DNA from: Bacillota bacterium
GTDB lineage: Bacteria; Bacillota; Clostridia; Clostridiales; Clostridiaceae
DNA length: 17,916 nt
Assembly (NCBI GenBank): GCA_023417975.1
Contig: JAEZDX010000045.1
Span: forward strand, 1-17,916
Direction: 5' to 3'
Position 1 is the first letter of the stretch. Every line of letters begins with the position of its first letter. The position numbers were made by a program, and so were the translations under genes. Below are positions 5,908 to 13,519 of the stretch, piece after piece. The notes beneath the pieces are model-generated. The model did no database searches. It saw nothing but the letters and a program-made list of their open reading frames with translations, and had not been told where the DNA came from.

Positions 5908-7170
5908 TTATAAGCCTATTCCTGCATCGGAACCTTCCAGTACAAGCTGTGCATAAGCACTTTCACCATGCTGTGATGCATCTAAGCCCAATTCTTCTTC
6001 TTCATCTGTAGCTCTTAGCTTCATAAATAATTTTATAACGAAAAGGATTATCAAGGTACCTGCAATTGCATACACATAAGTTGCAGCTATACCGATTATT
6101 TGAACTAGCAACTGATAGGCATTTCCGTAGAATAATCCGTCTGCTCCCATGGAGTTAACACTTTTGGTAGCAAACAAGCCAGTAGCTATTCCGCCCCAAG
6201 TTCCCCCTATGCCGTGGCAGCCGAAAGCATCTAAGGCATCGTCATATCCGAATTTTCTCTTCAAGAAGTTTACTGAATAAAAGCAAATTACACCGCCTAA
6301 TAAACCGATCAATATAGAAGACATTGGTGTAACAAAGCCTGCAGCCGGTGTTATTGAAACCAAGCCTGCCACAGCTCCGCTTCCGAAACCGAGAGCTGTA
6401 GGTTTTTTATTCACAATCCATTCTGCAAACATCCAGGAAAGACCTGCAGCAGCTGCTGCGGTATTAGTTGTTATAAATGCATTCATAGCAACATCGTTAA
6501 AGGCTAAAGCACTTCCTGCATTAAATCCGAACCAACCAAACCATAATAGGCCTACCCCCAATATAGTTAACGGTAAATTGTGAGGTCGTACGGTCTTTAA
6601 GGATTTTCTTTTTCCAATGAATATAGCTATTACCAAAGCAGACACACCTGAAGTAATATGAACAACGTTTCCTCCCGCAAAATCAAGAGCACCTAATTTT
6701 CGTATCCAACCTCCATCAGCCCAAACCCAGTGAGCTACAGGATCATATATAAAGGTTGTCCATAATAATGTAAATACCAAGAAGGCAGGAAATCTTAACC
6801 TTTCAGCGAAAGAACCGGATATAAGTGCAGGTGTTATTATTGCAAACATAAGCTGAAACATCATAAACAATGAATGAGGTATTGTTGCAGCATAAGTTGC
6901 ATTGGGACTTATACCTACTCCATTAAGTCCAAGAAAGTTTAAGCCTCCGATAAAGCCTCCGTGATCTGCGCCGAAGGCCAATGTATATCCTATTAATATC
7001 CATTGAATAGATATTAACGCCATTGACGTATAGCTGTGCATAGTTGTACTTAGTACATTTTTACTTCTTACCATACCACTGTAGAATAAAGCAAGTGCAG
7101 GTGTCATTAGCAGTACTAAAACTGTACACATAAATATGAAACTAGAATCCCCGATGTTTAATGCCTCCAT
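5908..7170 (-). CDS. amt: Ammonium transporter (Amt/MEP/Rh)
   Basis: This 420-residue membrane protein has about eleven hydrophobic helices and is a complete Amt channel. Conserved points are the Phe gate region FQLMF (F105, F109), W150 of the outer binding site, D163 and H171 in DFAGGNVVHITSG, and H319 in FGCHGIGG; H171 and H319 are the paired pore histidines. It takes up ammonium (as NH3 or NH4+) across the cytoplasmic membrane as a trimer. The C-terminal tail keeps the EELGLD and HGESAY elements that in known relatives contact the PII protein GlnK. No GlnK gene lies next to it in the window, so control would be from elsewhere. A C-run (plus-strand 7178-7183) gives a GGGGGG ribosome binding site 7 bases from the ATG. 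It ends at the terminator at 5866-5902. Confidence 0.96.
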   Translation of the reverse strand: MEALNIGDSSFIFMCTVLVLLMTPALALFYSGMVRSKNVLSTTMHSYTSMALISIQWILIGYTLAFGADHGGFIGGLNFLGLNGVGISPNATYAATIPHSLFMMFQLMFAIITPALISGSFAERLRFPAFLVFTLLWTTFIYDPVAHWVWADGGWIRKLGALDFAGGNVVHITSGVSALVIAIFIGKRKSLKTVRPHNLPLTILGVGLLWFGWFGFNAGSALAFNDVAMNAFITTNTAAAAAGLSWMFAEWIVNKKPTALGFGSGAVAGLVSITPAAGFVTPMSSILIGLLGGVICFYSVNFLKRKFGYDDALDAFGCHGIGGTWGGIATGLFATKSVNSMGADGLFYGNAYQLLVQIIGIAATYVYAIAGTLIILFVIKLFMKLRATDEEEELGLDASQHGESAYAQLVLEGSDAGIGL

Positions 7171-7508
7171 TTTTATACCCCCCAGTTAAGTAATAATTTA
7201 ATGAAATTAAAAAATAAATATTTTATTTACTTTAATAATTGAATAAATATAAATTAGATTTTCATATTACTATAATAAGTTATGTGATAAAAAAACTATC
7301 TTTAATAATGTGGGAAAACGTAAAAATGATATTTAAGCAATGAAAACGTAGTAATATTGATTTATAATAATAAAATAGCCAATAAATAAGTGAAATAATT
7401 TGCAATTAATAATATGAATTTATATTAATAGAGACACGTAAGTTAAAAATTAATAAAAACATTTTTTCTAGCTTAATAAAAATGTATATTTAAAAGAAAT
7501 TTAACATA
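7171..7508. other. AT-rich intergenic region with 9-bp direct repeat
   Basis: No gene is visible here. The stretch is extremely AT-rich and lies between two divergent units, the ammonium channel (-) and the PadR-ABC genes (+). It must hold the amt promoter, but I cannot pick one with confidence; I see no sigma-54 type GG/GC pair. GAAAACGTA occurs twice in direct order (7314-7322 and 7342-7350), starts 28 bases apart, upstream of amt. Confidence 0.5.
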
Positions 7509-7537
7509 TTGACATTATCCAACGTTGGATATAATAT
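7509..7537 (+). promoter_or_regulatory. Promoter of the PadR-ABC operon
   Basis: TTGACA (7509-7514) is a consensus -35. The -10 is either TATAAT (7530-7535, 15-base spacer) or TAATAT (7532-7537, 17-base spacer). The spacer is filled almost fully by operator copy 1 (7516-7531), so a bound dimer would block RNA polymerase. Confidence 0.75.
7516..7531. promoter_or_regulatory. PadR operator copy 1 (perfect palindrome)
   Basis: TATCCAACGTTGGATA is a perfect 16-base palindrome located between the -35 and -10 of the padR-type gene. Two further copies occur at 7545-7560 and 8325-8340, which makes chance very unlikely. Recognition by the adjacent PadR protein is inferred. Confidence 0.85.
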
Positions 7538-7544
7538 ATAAATA

Positions 7545-7560
7545 TACCCAACGTTGGATA
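7545..7560. promoter_or_regulatory. PadR operator copy 2
   Basis: TACCCAACGTTGGATA is identical to copy 1 except for one base at position 3. It keeps the CCAACGTTGG core and lies between the -10 and the ribosome binding site (AAAAGGAGA), 29 bases from copy 1 centre to centre. Confidence 0.83.
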
Positions 7561-7575
7561 AAAAGGAGAACTTTT

Positions 7576-8292
7576 ATGATAAGAGCACTAATACTATTCT
7601 ACTTAAGTGTAAGGCCGACCCATGGATATGATATTCAGAGGTTTATTGAAATTAGCGGAATGGATAAATGGGCAAGAATTCAGTCAGGTTCCATATACTA
7701 TGCGTTAAACAAGCTGGAGAGTCAAGGCTTCATATATACCTTAAGAGAGGAAAGAACAGGGTCAAGAGTAAGAAAAGTATATGCAATTAGCGATGCAGGC
7801 AGAGAAGAATTGAGAAGAACGCTTAAAGAAGAATTGATAAAACCTATAGGTAGCATAGAATCAGATAAGTATATGATATCCATGATGTTTAATAAGTTGA
7901 CTAAAGAAGAAATAATAGACTCGCTTAATGAGCACTTAAAAATGCTTAGAGAAAAAAAGAAGTGGTGGGCAAAAGGTAAAGAGCTTAAGGTGCTGGAAAC
8001 TACACTTAAATCCGAGGCGTTACATTTTGATGTAGTAATTGCGACCTTGGAGTATCATATCAAATGGCATGAAATGCTAATAGAGGAGGTTGATGAGTTA
8101 TTTATATTTTCTGATGGAGTAGAAAGACTTATCACCAATATAGATTTTGGTAATTTAGATGATGTGGAATATGGGTGTGAAGATATTAAGAAAGTTACTA
8201 AGGTGCAAGAGCTGACAGATGATATAGTAAGAGACCCAAGCAACTTAGAGGAGAAGCTTGCACAGCTTATCAGCTTATTAAAAGAGAAATAA
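7576..8292 (+). CDS. PadR-family regulator of an ABC exporter
   Basis: This 238-residue protein starts with a PadR winged helix (about residues 1-75): RALILFYLSV, THGYDIQRFIE, SGSIYYALNKLESQGFI, then a wing ending KVYAISDAGREEL. Residues 80-165 form the helical C-terminal dimer part, and about 70 further residues follow, making it longer than minimal PadR proteins of about 110 residues. The open frame reaches back to a TTG at 7525, but that lies within the promoter and operator; AAAAGGAGA just before the ATG at 7576 fixes the start. Three copies of one palindrome lie before this gene and before the ABC genes, the usual picture of a PadR repressor of itself and of a drug or peptide exporter. 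The inducer is unknown. Confidence 0.92.
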   Translation: MIRALILFYLSVRPTHGYDIQRFIEISGMDKWARIQSGSIYYALNKLESQGFIYTLREERTGSRVRKVYAISDAGREELRRTLKEELIKPIGSIESDKYMISMMFNKLTKEEIIDSLNEHLKMLREKKKWWAKGKELKVLETTLKSEALHFDVVIATLEYHIKWHEMLIEEVDELFIFSDGVERLITNIDFGNLDDVEYGCEDIKKVTKVQELTDDIVRDPSNLEEKLAQLISLLKEK

Positions 8293-8310
8293 AGAGGGGA
8301 AACCCTCTTT
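8291..8310 (+). other. Intercistronic hairpin after padR-type gene
   Basis: AAAGAGGG (8291-8298) and CCCTCTTT (8303-8310) form a perfect 8-bp stem with a GAAA tetraloop, overlapping the PadR stop codon. Only a short T run (CTTTAATT) follows. It could be a partial terminator or a processing site that sets the ratio of regulator to exporter transcripts. Confidence 0.6.
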
Positions 8311-8324
8311 AATTAAAATCAATA

Positions 8325-8346
8325 TATCCAACGTTGGATATATAAT
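8325..8346. promoter_or_regulatory. PadR operator copy 3 with possible internal promoter -10
   Basis: TATCCAACGTTGGATA (8325-8340) is identical to copy 1, and its symmetry extends to 8322-8343. TATAAT (8341-8346) follows at once. No good -35 is seen upstream, so the internal promoter is uncertain, but the operator before the ABC gene is clear. Confidence 0.8.
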
Positions 8347-8364
8347 GTTGAGGAGGATTATCAA

Positions 8365-9102
8365 ATGGAATATATATTAAAGGTACAAGAACTTGAAAAA
8401 AATTATGGTGAAAGGAAAGCTGTAAAGGGTATTAGTTTTAGTGTTAAAACCGGTGAGATACTTGGCTTTCTTGGGCCTAACGGTGCTGGGAAAAGTACAA
8501 GTATAAATATGATAGCAGCAGTTGTAGATTACGACAGAGGCAGCATTTATTACGAAGATAAGGAAATCAAGAGAGACAAGAAAAGCTTGAAGCGGAACTT
8601 AGGGGTAGTGCCACAAGATATTGCGGTTTTTAACGACCTCTCTGCATATGAAAATGTTAAATTTTTTTGCAGCCTTTACGGGTGCAAAGGCGCGGAGTTA
8701 AAAAGTAATGTAGAGAGAGCACTTAAGCTTGTAGGTCTATGGGATAGAAAAAGAGATTTGCCATCTCAATTCTCAGGGGGTATGAAAAGAAGATTGAACA
8801 TTGCTTGTGCAATAGCTCATATGCCTAAGCTGTTAATTATGGATGAACCGACAGTCGGGATAGATCCCCAATCCAGAAACAATATTTTGGAAACAGTAAA
8901 AAAGCTGAATGACAATGGAACCACTATTATATATACCTCTCATTATATGGAGGAGGTACAGCAAATTTGTACCAACTTAATAATAATGGATGAGGGAACC
9001 ATTATAGAAGAGGGAACAACAGAACAACTAAAAAGCAAATATTCAAAGGATAATTTAGAAGATATATTTTTAGAGCTTACAGGAAAAGCATTAAGAGATT
9101 GA
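8365..9102 (+). CDS. ABC exporter ATP-binding protein
   Basis: This 245-residue protein is a complete ABC-2-type ATPase. It holds the Walker A loop GPNGAGKS (37-44), Q-loop Gln in VVPQD (Q84), signature FSGGMKRR (136-143), Walker B LLIMDEP (D160, E161), and the switch His in YTSHYMEE (H193). All catalytic positions are intact. It should power the two membrane proteins encoded next, on the cytoplasmic face. The combination resembles drug, peptide or Na+ exporters of the DrrA/NatA kind; the substrate cannot be read. GAGGAGG (8350-8356) lies 8 bases from the ATG. PadR operator copy 3 is just upstream. Confidence 0.93.
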   Translation: MEYILKVQELEKNYGERKAVKGISFSVKTGEILGFLGPNGAGKSTSINMIAAVVDYDRGSIYYEDKEIKRDKKSLKRNLGVVPQDIAVFNDLSAYENVKFFCSLYGCKGAELKSNVERALKLVGLWDRKRDLPSQFSGGMKRRLNIACAIAHMPKLLIMDEPTVGIDPQSRNNILETVKKLNDNGTTIIYTSHYMEEVQQICTNLIIMDEGTIIEEGTTEQLKSKYSKDNLEDIFLELTGKALRD

Positions 9103-9138
9103 TTTGGAAAAGCATAGTGAAGATTTGGAGGAATAGAA

Positions 9139-9885
9139 ATGGATGGGTTTGTTAATTTAATGGCTTATGGACTGAAGAGAAGAATTAAAGACTTCTTTAT
9201 AATAGTATACAGTGTAGTATTTCCCCTACTATTAATAGTATTATTGGGATACCTTACAACTAATTTCTTTAAAGGCGATAATAGAGTAACCTCAAATGAC
9301 TATTACACTCTTGTAATGCTGCCTTTTTATTTGTTAACCAGTACTATAACTGTAGCATACGTGGCAAAGGATGAAAGCCTTCGCAAAACTGCCTATAGAT
9401 TCATAATTGCACCTATAGATAAGGGTGCTATAGTATTGTCAAAAATTTTATCCTGTACTATAGTGATTTGGCTTTGTGCCATATTCAACCTAACTGTTAC
9501 GAGGTTTTTGCTTGGAGTAAAGCTTGGACAAAGTACTTTTATCATATTATTGATGTTTTTAGCTGAAACATTTGCATCAGCAGCTTTTGGAATTTTTTTA
9601 GGAATATGCATAAATAGTTTTTCTGCAATCAAAGGAATTTTGAATATACCATTAAATATTTTTGCGCTTTTAGGTGGTGTGTTTTTTCCTGTGGGAAGTT
9701 TAGGTGTTACCTTTGATAGGATGAGTTATGTGTCGCCCTGCAAGTGGATAAACAGAGGACTTATGGCTGCAGTATATGATAATAATTTTAATATTCTTAT
9801 ATATACAATAGTTGTTTGCACAGCGATTGGCATACTATTTTCAGTATTATCCGTGATTTCGTTTAAAAAGGAGGCTTTCTTATAA
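9139..9885 (+). CDS. ABC-2 type permease, first subunit
   Basis: This 248-residue protein has six predicted membrane helices and the ABC-2 permease layout: a short cytoplasmic N-terminus with basic residues (KRRIKDFF), a first helix, then an outer loop and five more helices. The segment LLGGVFFPVGSLGVTFDRMSY matches the conserved region before the last helices of the family. It is one half of the export channel. GGAGG (9127-9131) precedes the ATG; the gap from the ATPase gene is 36 bases. Its stop codon abuts the start of the second permease gene. Confidence 0.88.
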   Translation: MDGFVNLMAYGLKRRIKDFFIIVYSVVFPLLLIVLLGYLTTNFFKGDNRVTSNDYYTLVMLPFYLLTSTITVAYVAKDESLRKTAYRFIIAPIDKGAIVLSKILSCTIVIWLCAIFNLTVTRFLLGVKLGQSTFIILLMFLAETFASAAFGIFLGICINSFSAIKGILNIPLNIFALLGGVFFPVGSLGVTFDRMSYVSPCKWINRGLMAAVYDNNFNILIYTIVVCTAIGILFSVLSVISFKKEAFL

Positions 9886-10944
9886 ATGAGAATTATATTT
9901 ATTGTGTTTATGTCAAATTTGAGAAGAGCCCTAAGCACTAAAAAGAAATTTATTATTAATATCTTTGTACCAATTGCTGCAATTATGTTGTCTATGATAG
10001 TAAGTTATGTAAGCAGTTCGTCTATAAATATTGGAATAGTAAAGGTGCAGGATAGTATGGAAGTAAACAGATTAATATCTTTGCTTCAGAGAACGGAAGG
10101 AATAAAGGTTAATGTTATAGATAGGCGATTTGAAAAAACAGATACTATATTAGGCAAGTATGATGGAATAATAACTTTTAACAAGGGTTTCAATGAAAAT
10201 GAAACAAGAGAGTTGGATGATTATTTTAGTTTCTATAATGTAAAAGATCCAAAGATAAATGATATGATGAGAAATCTTATAAAGACTTATTTGATAAGTG
10301 ATGAGCCAATAAACTTGAAAACTTCCATAACTGAATTACAAGGCGGAAAGCTGTCAAAAGATGAAAGTATAATAGCATTTCTTGCTACCGTACTTTTAAT
10401 TTCAACGGTTGTAAATGCAGCCGTAATGATTAAGGATAGGGATGAAAATACCTTTTACAGATTCTTATTCTCACCGAATGGAGGATGGAAATATGTATTG
10501 GGAAATGTGTTATATAACTATGTGTTCAGCTATGTTCAATTATTTATAGCTATTGCCGCAGCATTTATTTTTGGAATGAAGCTTGGGATTTCGTTCACAA
10601 CTTTACTTGCCTATGGATTGCTTCTTACACTGCTTATGACAGCTTTTGGAACACTTATAGCATGTCTATTCAAGAAGGAACTGTATGCCAATTTATTTGC
10701 TGCAGCAATAAGCTTGGTACTTTCTCTGATAGGGGGAACCTTTATTGTTTTTGACAAAATGCCAAAGGGACTCCAAATATTAAGCAATGTCACCCCTAAC
10801 AGATGGATTATTAAAGCTACGCAGTATTTGGAACACGGAACGGTAAATAATATTAATCCGATGTTGGTCCTGGCAGCATTCAGCATAATATTCTGTGCTA
10901 CAGCTGCAGTGATAAATTCATCTCGCAAAGTTGCGTTTAAATAA
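9886..10944 (+). CDS. ABC-2 type permease, second subunit
   Basis: This 352-residue membrane protein starts directly after the stop codon of the first permease, with AAAGGAGG (9867-9874) lying inside the upstream gene; translation is probably coupled. It has one N-terminal helix (about 20-42), then an extracytoplasmic domain of about 120 residues (SSINIGIVKVQDSMEV onward, about 45-160), then five helices. This is the ABC2_membrane_3-like layout, larger than the first subunit. The segment GGTFIVFDKMPKGLQIL is equivalent to the FFPVG region of its partner. The two subunits should form a heterodimeric exporter with the ATPase at 8365-9102. A terminator follows at 10965. Confidence 0.88.
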   Translation: MRIIFIVFMSNLRRALSTKKKFIINIFVPIAAIMLSMIVSYVSSSSINIGIVKVQDSMEVNRLISLLQRTEGIKVNVIDRRFEKTDTILGKYDGIITFNKGFNENETRELDDYFSFYNVKDPKINDMMRNLIKTYLISDEPINLKTSITELQGGKLSKDESIIAFLATVLLISTVVNAAVMIKDRDENTFYRFLFSPNGGWKYVLGNVLYNYVFSYVQLFIAIAAAFIFGMKLGISFTTLLAYGLLLTLLMTAFGTLIACLFKKELYANLFAAAISLVLSLIGGTFIVFDKMPKGLQILSNVTPNRWIIKATQYLEHGTVNNINPMLVLAAFSIIFCATAAVINSSRKVAFK

Positions 10945-10964
10945 AAATATCTATTGCTAAAATG

Positions 10965-10999
10965 AAGAAATGGTTTTAGGACTATTTCTTTATTTATTT
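10965..10999 (+). terminator. Terminator of the PadR-ABC operon
   Basis: AAGAAATGG (10965-10973) pairs with CTATTTCTT (10982-10990) over 9 bp including one G-U pair, with an 8-base loop, followed by TATTTATTT. Confidence 0.7.
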
Positions 11000-11028
11000 G
11001 AAAAGAAAAAATAATTTTATGGTATAAT
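10998..11028 (+). promoter_or_regulatory. Possible promoter of the GGDEF gene
   Basis: TATAAT (11023-11028) is a perfect -10. TTGAAA (10998-11003) is the nearest -35 with a 19-base spacer. The leader of about 100 bases to the ATG has no riboswitch that I recognise. Confidence 0.5.
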
Positions 11029-11134
11029 TAAGCATATTATGTTTTTTATAGAAGAATTTATGATTAAGGTAATTAAAGCTTTTTAACAATATAGAGCTAA
11101 AAAATCGTAAATTCATCTCACTTGGGGGATTTTC

Positions 11135-12721
11135 ATGGATTTATATGTTTTTATCTTACTTATTTTAGCGGCAATATTGGCTGCTAAATCGGTTTTTCTT
11201 ATGAAGAAAAGGTATGTTAGAGGAGTGAAGCCATTCATTGTTTGCGCTCTGCTTGTAGCTATATGGAATGTTATGGATGCGACGGATATACTATTAATGG
11301 GCTTAAATAGCAAAGTTATTTTGTTTGGTATCAAGATGTCAATAATAGTCTATATTCCGGCATTTTGGCTAATGACCATAATGGAACTGACAGATAGAAG
11401 GAGCTTTACTAATAGACGAAATATTTTATTGATAATTTTTCCTGCTATTACTTCCATTGTTATTCTAACTGCTTTAAATGGAAATTGGTATGCCAATGGT
11501 TTTTTCCTTAAGCCTGCAGGTAAATATGATGTTTTAGGATTTAATAAGGGGTTCTGGCTGTGGATTAATGCCGGGTACAACTATTTTGTAAATTTTATGA
11601 GCATAGCACTATTGATCAATGCTGCCTTTTCAAAACAATATGCCAGAAAGAAACAGGCGGGTATTATGCTGTTTTCAATGTTGTTCCCAGTAGCTACGGA
11701 TATTTTGTACGTAGGAAATGTAAATATTTATAATAATTTGGACGTTACGTCTATTTCTTTTTGCAGTTCATTAATAATTAGCATATATGGAATATATAAA
11801 TATAAACTTCTTGATATTGTGCTAGTTGCAAGAGAGCGAGCATTTGAGGACATGGATGATGTTATGATAGTACTGGATGACAGCAAAAATATAGTGGATA
11901 TGAATAGGAAAGCTGTTAATATTTTTAATATAAATATATGCGATGTTATAGGCAGACCTATAAGTGAGCTCATAACACAGGTGAAAAACTACGACTTTGA
12001 AGAATTGAAGGATACGACTTTAAAGATGCGATTTAATTATGGCACTGAGGAAGGAACATCAAATTATCATGGTTCTATAAGCAAAATCAAGGGTAATGGA
12101 AACTATACCATTGGCTATTTAATATTGTTATATGATACTACAGAATTAACAATTACCCAGAATAAACTGAAGCAGGCTAATAATGAATTAAGAGAATTGA
12201 ATGAAAAATTATATGAGGAATCAATTAAAGATGAATTAACAAAGGTCTACAATAAAAGGCATATTACTATGCTGCTGAAAAAAGAAATGGAGGAAGCTAA
12301 GAAGTATAGTAATCCTTTTACAATAGCTATAATCGATATAGATTACTTTAAGCAGTTTAATGATAAATACGGGCATTTGATTGGAGATAAAGTGCTTGAA
12401 AAGGTAGCGGAATTGGTGAGCACAGAGCTTGAGTGCAATGGAAAGACAGGGAGATTTGGCGGTGAAGAATTCCTTATTTTAATGCAGAATACAGACTTGG
12501 AAACCGGATATGAAATATGTGAAAGAATCAGAAGTAAGATTAGCAAGTGTGAATTTGAATATGAGTGTATGCCTATTACCATAAGCGCAGGAATTACAGA
12601 GTTAAGAGATGATGATAATATGAATACTTTGATTAAAAGAGCAGATGATTGTCTTTACAGTGCAAAGGGTAATGGAAGAAACAGAATTGAGGCGACTAAA
12701 ATAGTGGGGAGCTGCTCGTAA
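11135..12721 (+). CDS. Membrane diguanylate cyclase, 7TM-PAS-GGDEF
   Basis: This 528-residue protein has three parts. Residues 1-225 hold about seven membrane helices in the layout of the histidine-kinase N-terminal 7TM sensor region. Residues 230-340 form a PAS domain (ending GYLILLYDTTELTITQNKL), followed by a short coiled coil. Residues 365-525 are a GGDEF domain with the active-site motif GGEEF (442-446), the IIDIDYFKQFND metal site and DELTKVYNKR at its start. It should make cyclic di-GMP from two GTP at the membrane in answer to a signal sensed by the 7TM and PAS parts. There is no RxxD inhibition site at the usual place before GGEEF, so product feedback by that route is probably missing. 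No EAL or HD-GYP domain is present. GGGGGA lies before the ATG. Confidence 0.93.
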   Translation: MDLYVFILLILAAILAAKSVFLMKKRYVRGVKPFIVCALLVAIWNVMDATDILLMGLNSKVILFGIKMSIIVYIPAFWLMTIMELTDRRSFTNRRNILLIIFPAITSIVILTALNGNWYANGFFLKPAGKYDVLGFNKGFWLWINAGYNYFVNFMSIALLINAAFSKQYARKKQAGIMLFSMLFPVATDILYVGNVNIYNNLDVTSISFCSSLIISIYGIYKYKLLDIVLVARERAFEDMDDVMIVLDDSKNIVDMNRKAVNIFNINICDVIGRPISELITQVKNYDFEELKDTTLKMRFNYGTEEGTSNYHGSISKIKGNGNYTIGYLILLYDTTELTITQNKLKQANNELRELNEKLYEESIKDELTKVYNKRHITMLLKKEMEEAKKYSNPFTIAIIDIDYFKQFNDKYGHLIGDKVLEKVAELVSTELECNGKTGRFGGEEFLILMQNTDLETGYEICERIRSKISKCEFEYECMPITISAGITELRDDDNMNTLIKRADDCLYSAKGNGRNRIEATKIVGSCS

Positions 12722-12735
12722 CTCTAAGGAAAATA

Positions 12736-12764
12736 TTATCACAATAAGAAAAACATGATATAAT
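12736..12764 (+). promoter_or_regulatory. Promoter of the GNAT gene
   Basis: TTATCA (12736-12741), a 17-base spacer and TATAAT (12759-12764) lie just before the GNAT gene, whose ribosome binding site is AGGAG (12781-12785). Confidence 0.55.
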
Positions 12765-12793
12765 AAGAGTAATATGGTATAGGAGTGTGACGA

Positions 12794-13366
12794 ATGAATG
12801 TAACAATCAAGCCTCTGACTGTGGAGCTTTTAGATGATTATCTGTATTATTTTGATAATATTGCTTTTACAGATAATGCACATTGGTCAGGTTGCTATTG
12901 TGTCTATTATCACCACGATTCAGATAATGCGCAGTGGATGAAGAGAACTAAAGAGGATAACAGAAATTACGCCATCAGCTTGATTAAAGAAGGAAAGCTG
13001 ACAGGGTATTTGGCGTTTTATGACGGAGTGCCTATCGGGTGGTGTAACGTTAACGACAAATCAAACTATGAAAGGTTATTGGCAAGTGATGAACTTTGGG
13101 ATACAAAAGCCGTAAAAACTTGTTCCATAGTTTGTTTTATAGTAGCCCCTCAATACAGGGGAAAGGGTATTGCTAGCGCTATTTTGAATAAAATATGTTC
13201 CGACTATGCTGAAAAGGGATATGAATACATAGAAGCTTATCCCGTGAAGGGAGATTTGAGCAATGCTCAGCAATATCATGGCCCATTTTCAATGTATTCT
13301 AAGGCCGGCTTTACGGTAGAAAAGGATATAGATCGATTTTATATAGTGAGAAAGAGTTTAAAATAA
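12794..13366 (+). CDS. GNAT-family N-acetyltransferase
   Basis: This 190-residue protein carries the GNAT acetyl-CoA site in CFIVAPQYRGKGIASAIL (pattern Q-x-x-G-x-G/A, about residues 115-132), preceded by the beta-strand YLAFYDGVPIGWCNV and followed by a C-terminal MYSKAGFTVEKDIDRFYIVRKSL, the usual end of the fold. The N-terminal region has an unusual aromatic and Cys-rich stretch (AHWSGCYCVYYHH, about 29-41) that is probably part of the acceptor pocket of this subfamily. The acceptor is not known. It is a single gene with its own promoter and terminator. AGGAG (12781-12785) lies 8 bases from the ATG. Confidence 0.88.
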   Translation: MNVTIKPLTVELLDDYLYYFDNIAFTDNAHWSGCYCVYYHHDSDNAQWMKRTKEDNRNYAISLIKEGKLTGYLAFYDGVPIGWCNVNDKSNYERLLASDELWDTKAVKTCSIVCFIVAPQYRGKGIASAILNKICSDYAEKGYEYIEAYPVKGDLSNAQQYHGPFSMYSKAGFTVEKDIDRFYIVRKSLK

Positions 13367-13372
13367 CTATTT

Positions 13373-13410
13373 AGGGAAGCTGTGACAGAGCAGCGTCCCT
13401 TTATTTTTAT
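13373..13410 (+). terminator. Rho-independent terminator of the GNAT gene
   Basis: AGGGA and GCTG (13373-13382) pair with CAGC and TCCCT (13391-13400), with one A/G mismatch in the stem and an 8-base loop, followed by TTATTTTTAT. Confidence 0.88.
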
Positions 13411-13440
13411 ACGGATTAAAAAAAATTATGGAAAAATAAA

Positions 13441-13502
13441 GTAAAGTAAACTTGACAAGTATTCGAACTATAGTTACAATAGTAATGTAAAGTAAAGTTT
13501 AC
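13441..13502 (+). promoter_or_regulatory. XRE-ABC cassette promoter with flanking repeats
   Basis: TTGACA (13452-13457), a 17-base spacer and TACAAT (13475-13480) form a strong sigma-A promoter. GTAAAGTAAA occurs as a direct repeat at 13441-13450 (just before the -35) and 13487-13496 (just after the -10). The second copy overlaps GTAAAGTTTAC (13492-13502), a near-perfect palindrome, and GTAAACTT (13446-13453) is the inverse of AAGTTTAC (13495-13502). The repeats are good candidates for binding sites of the XRE regulator encoded next. Confidence 0.65.
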
Positions 13503-13519
13503 AAAGGTGGTGCAGCTCA

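Noticed and set aside
7171..7508. Sigma-54 promoter for the ammonium channel
   Set aside because: No GG-N10-GC element is visible on the minus strand in this AT-rich region.
7525..7575. Upstream TTG start for the PadR protein, adding 17 residues
   Set aside because: The codons lie within the -10 and operators, there is no ribosome binding site before them, and AAAAGGAGA precedes the ATG at 7576.
9393..9938. Two minus-strand open frames opposite the ABC permeases
   Set aside because: Composition reflects the complement of hydrophobic codons; no ribosome binding sites or domains.
11029..11134. Possible c-di-GMP riboswitch before the GGDEF gene
   Set aside because: The leader of about 100 bases lacks the conserved GEMM-type core and paired arms; I see only AT-rich sequence.
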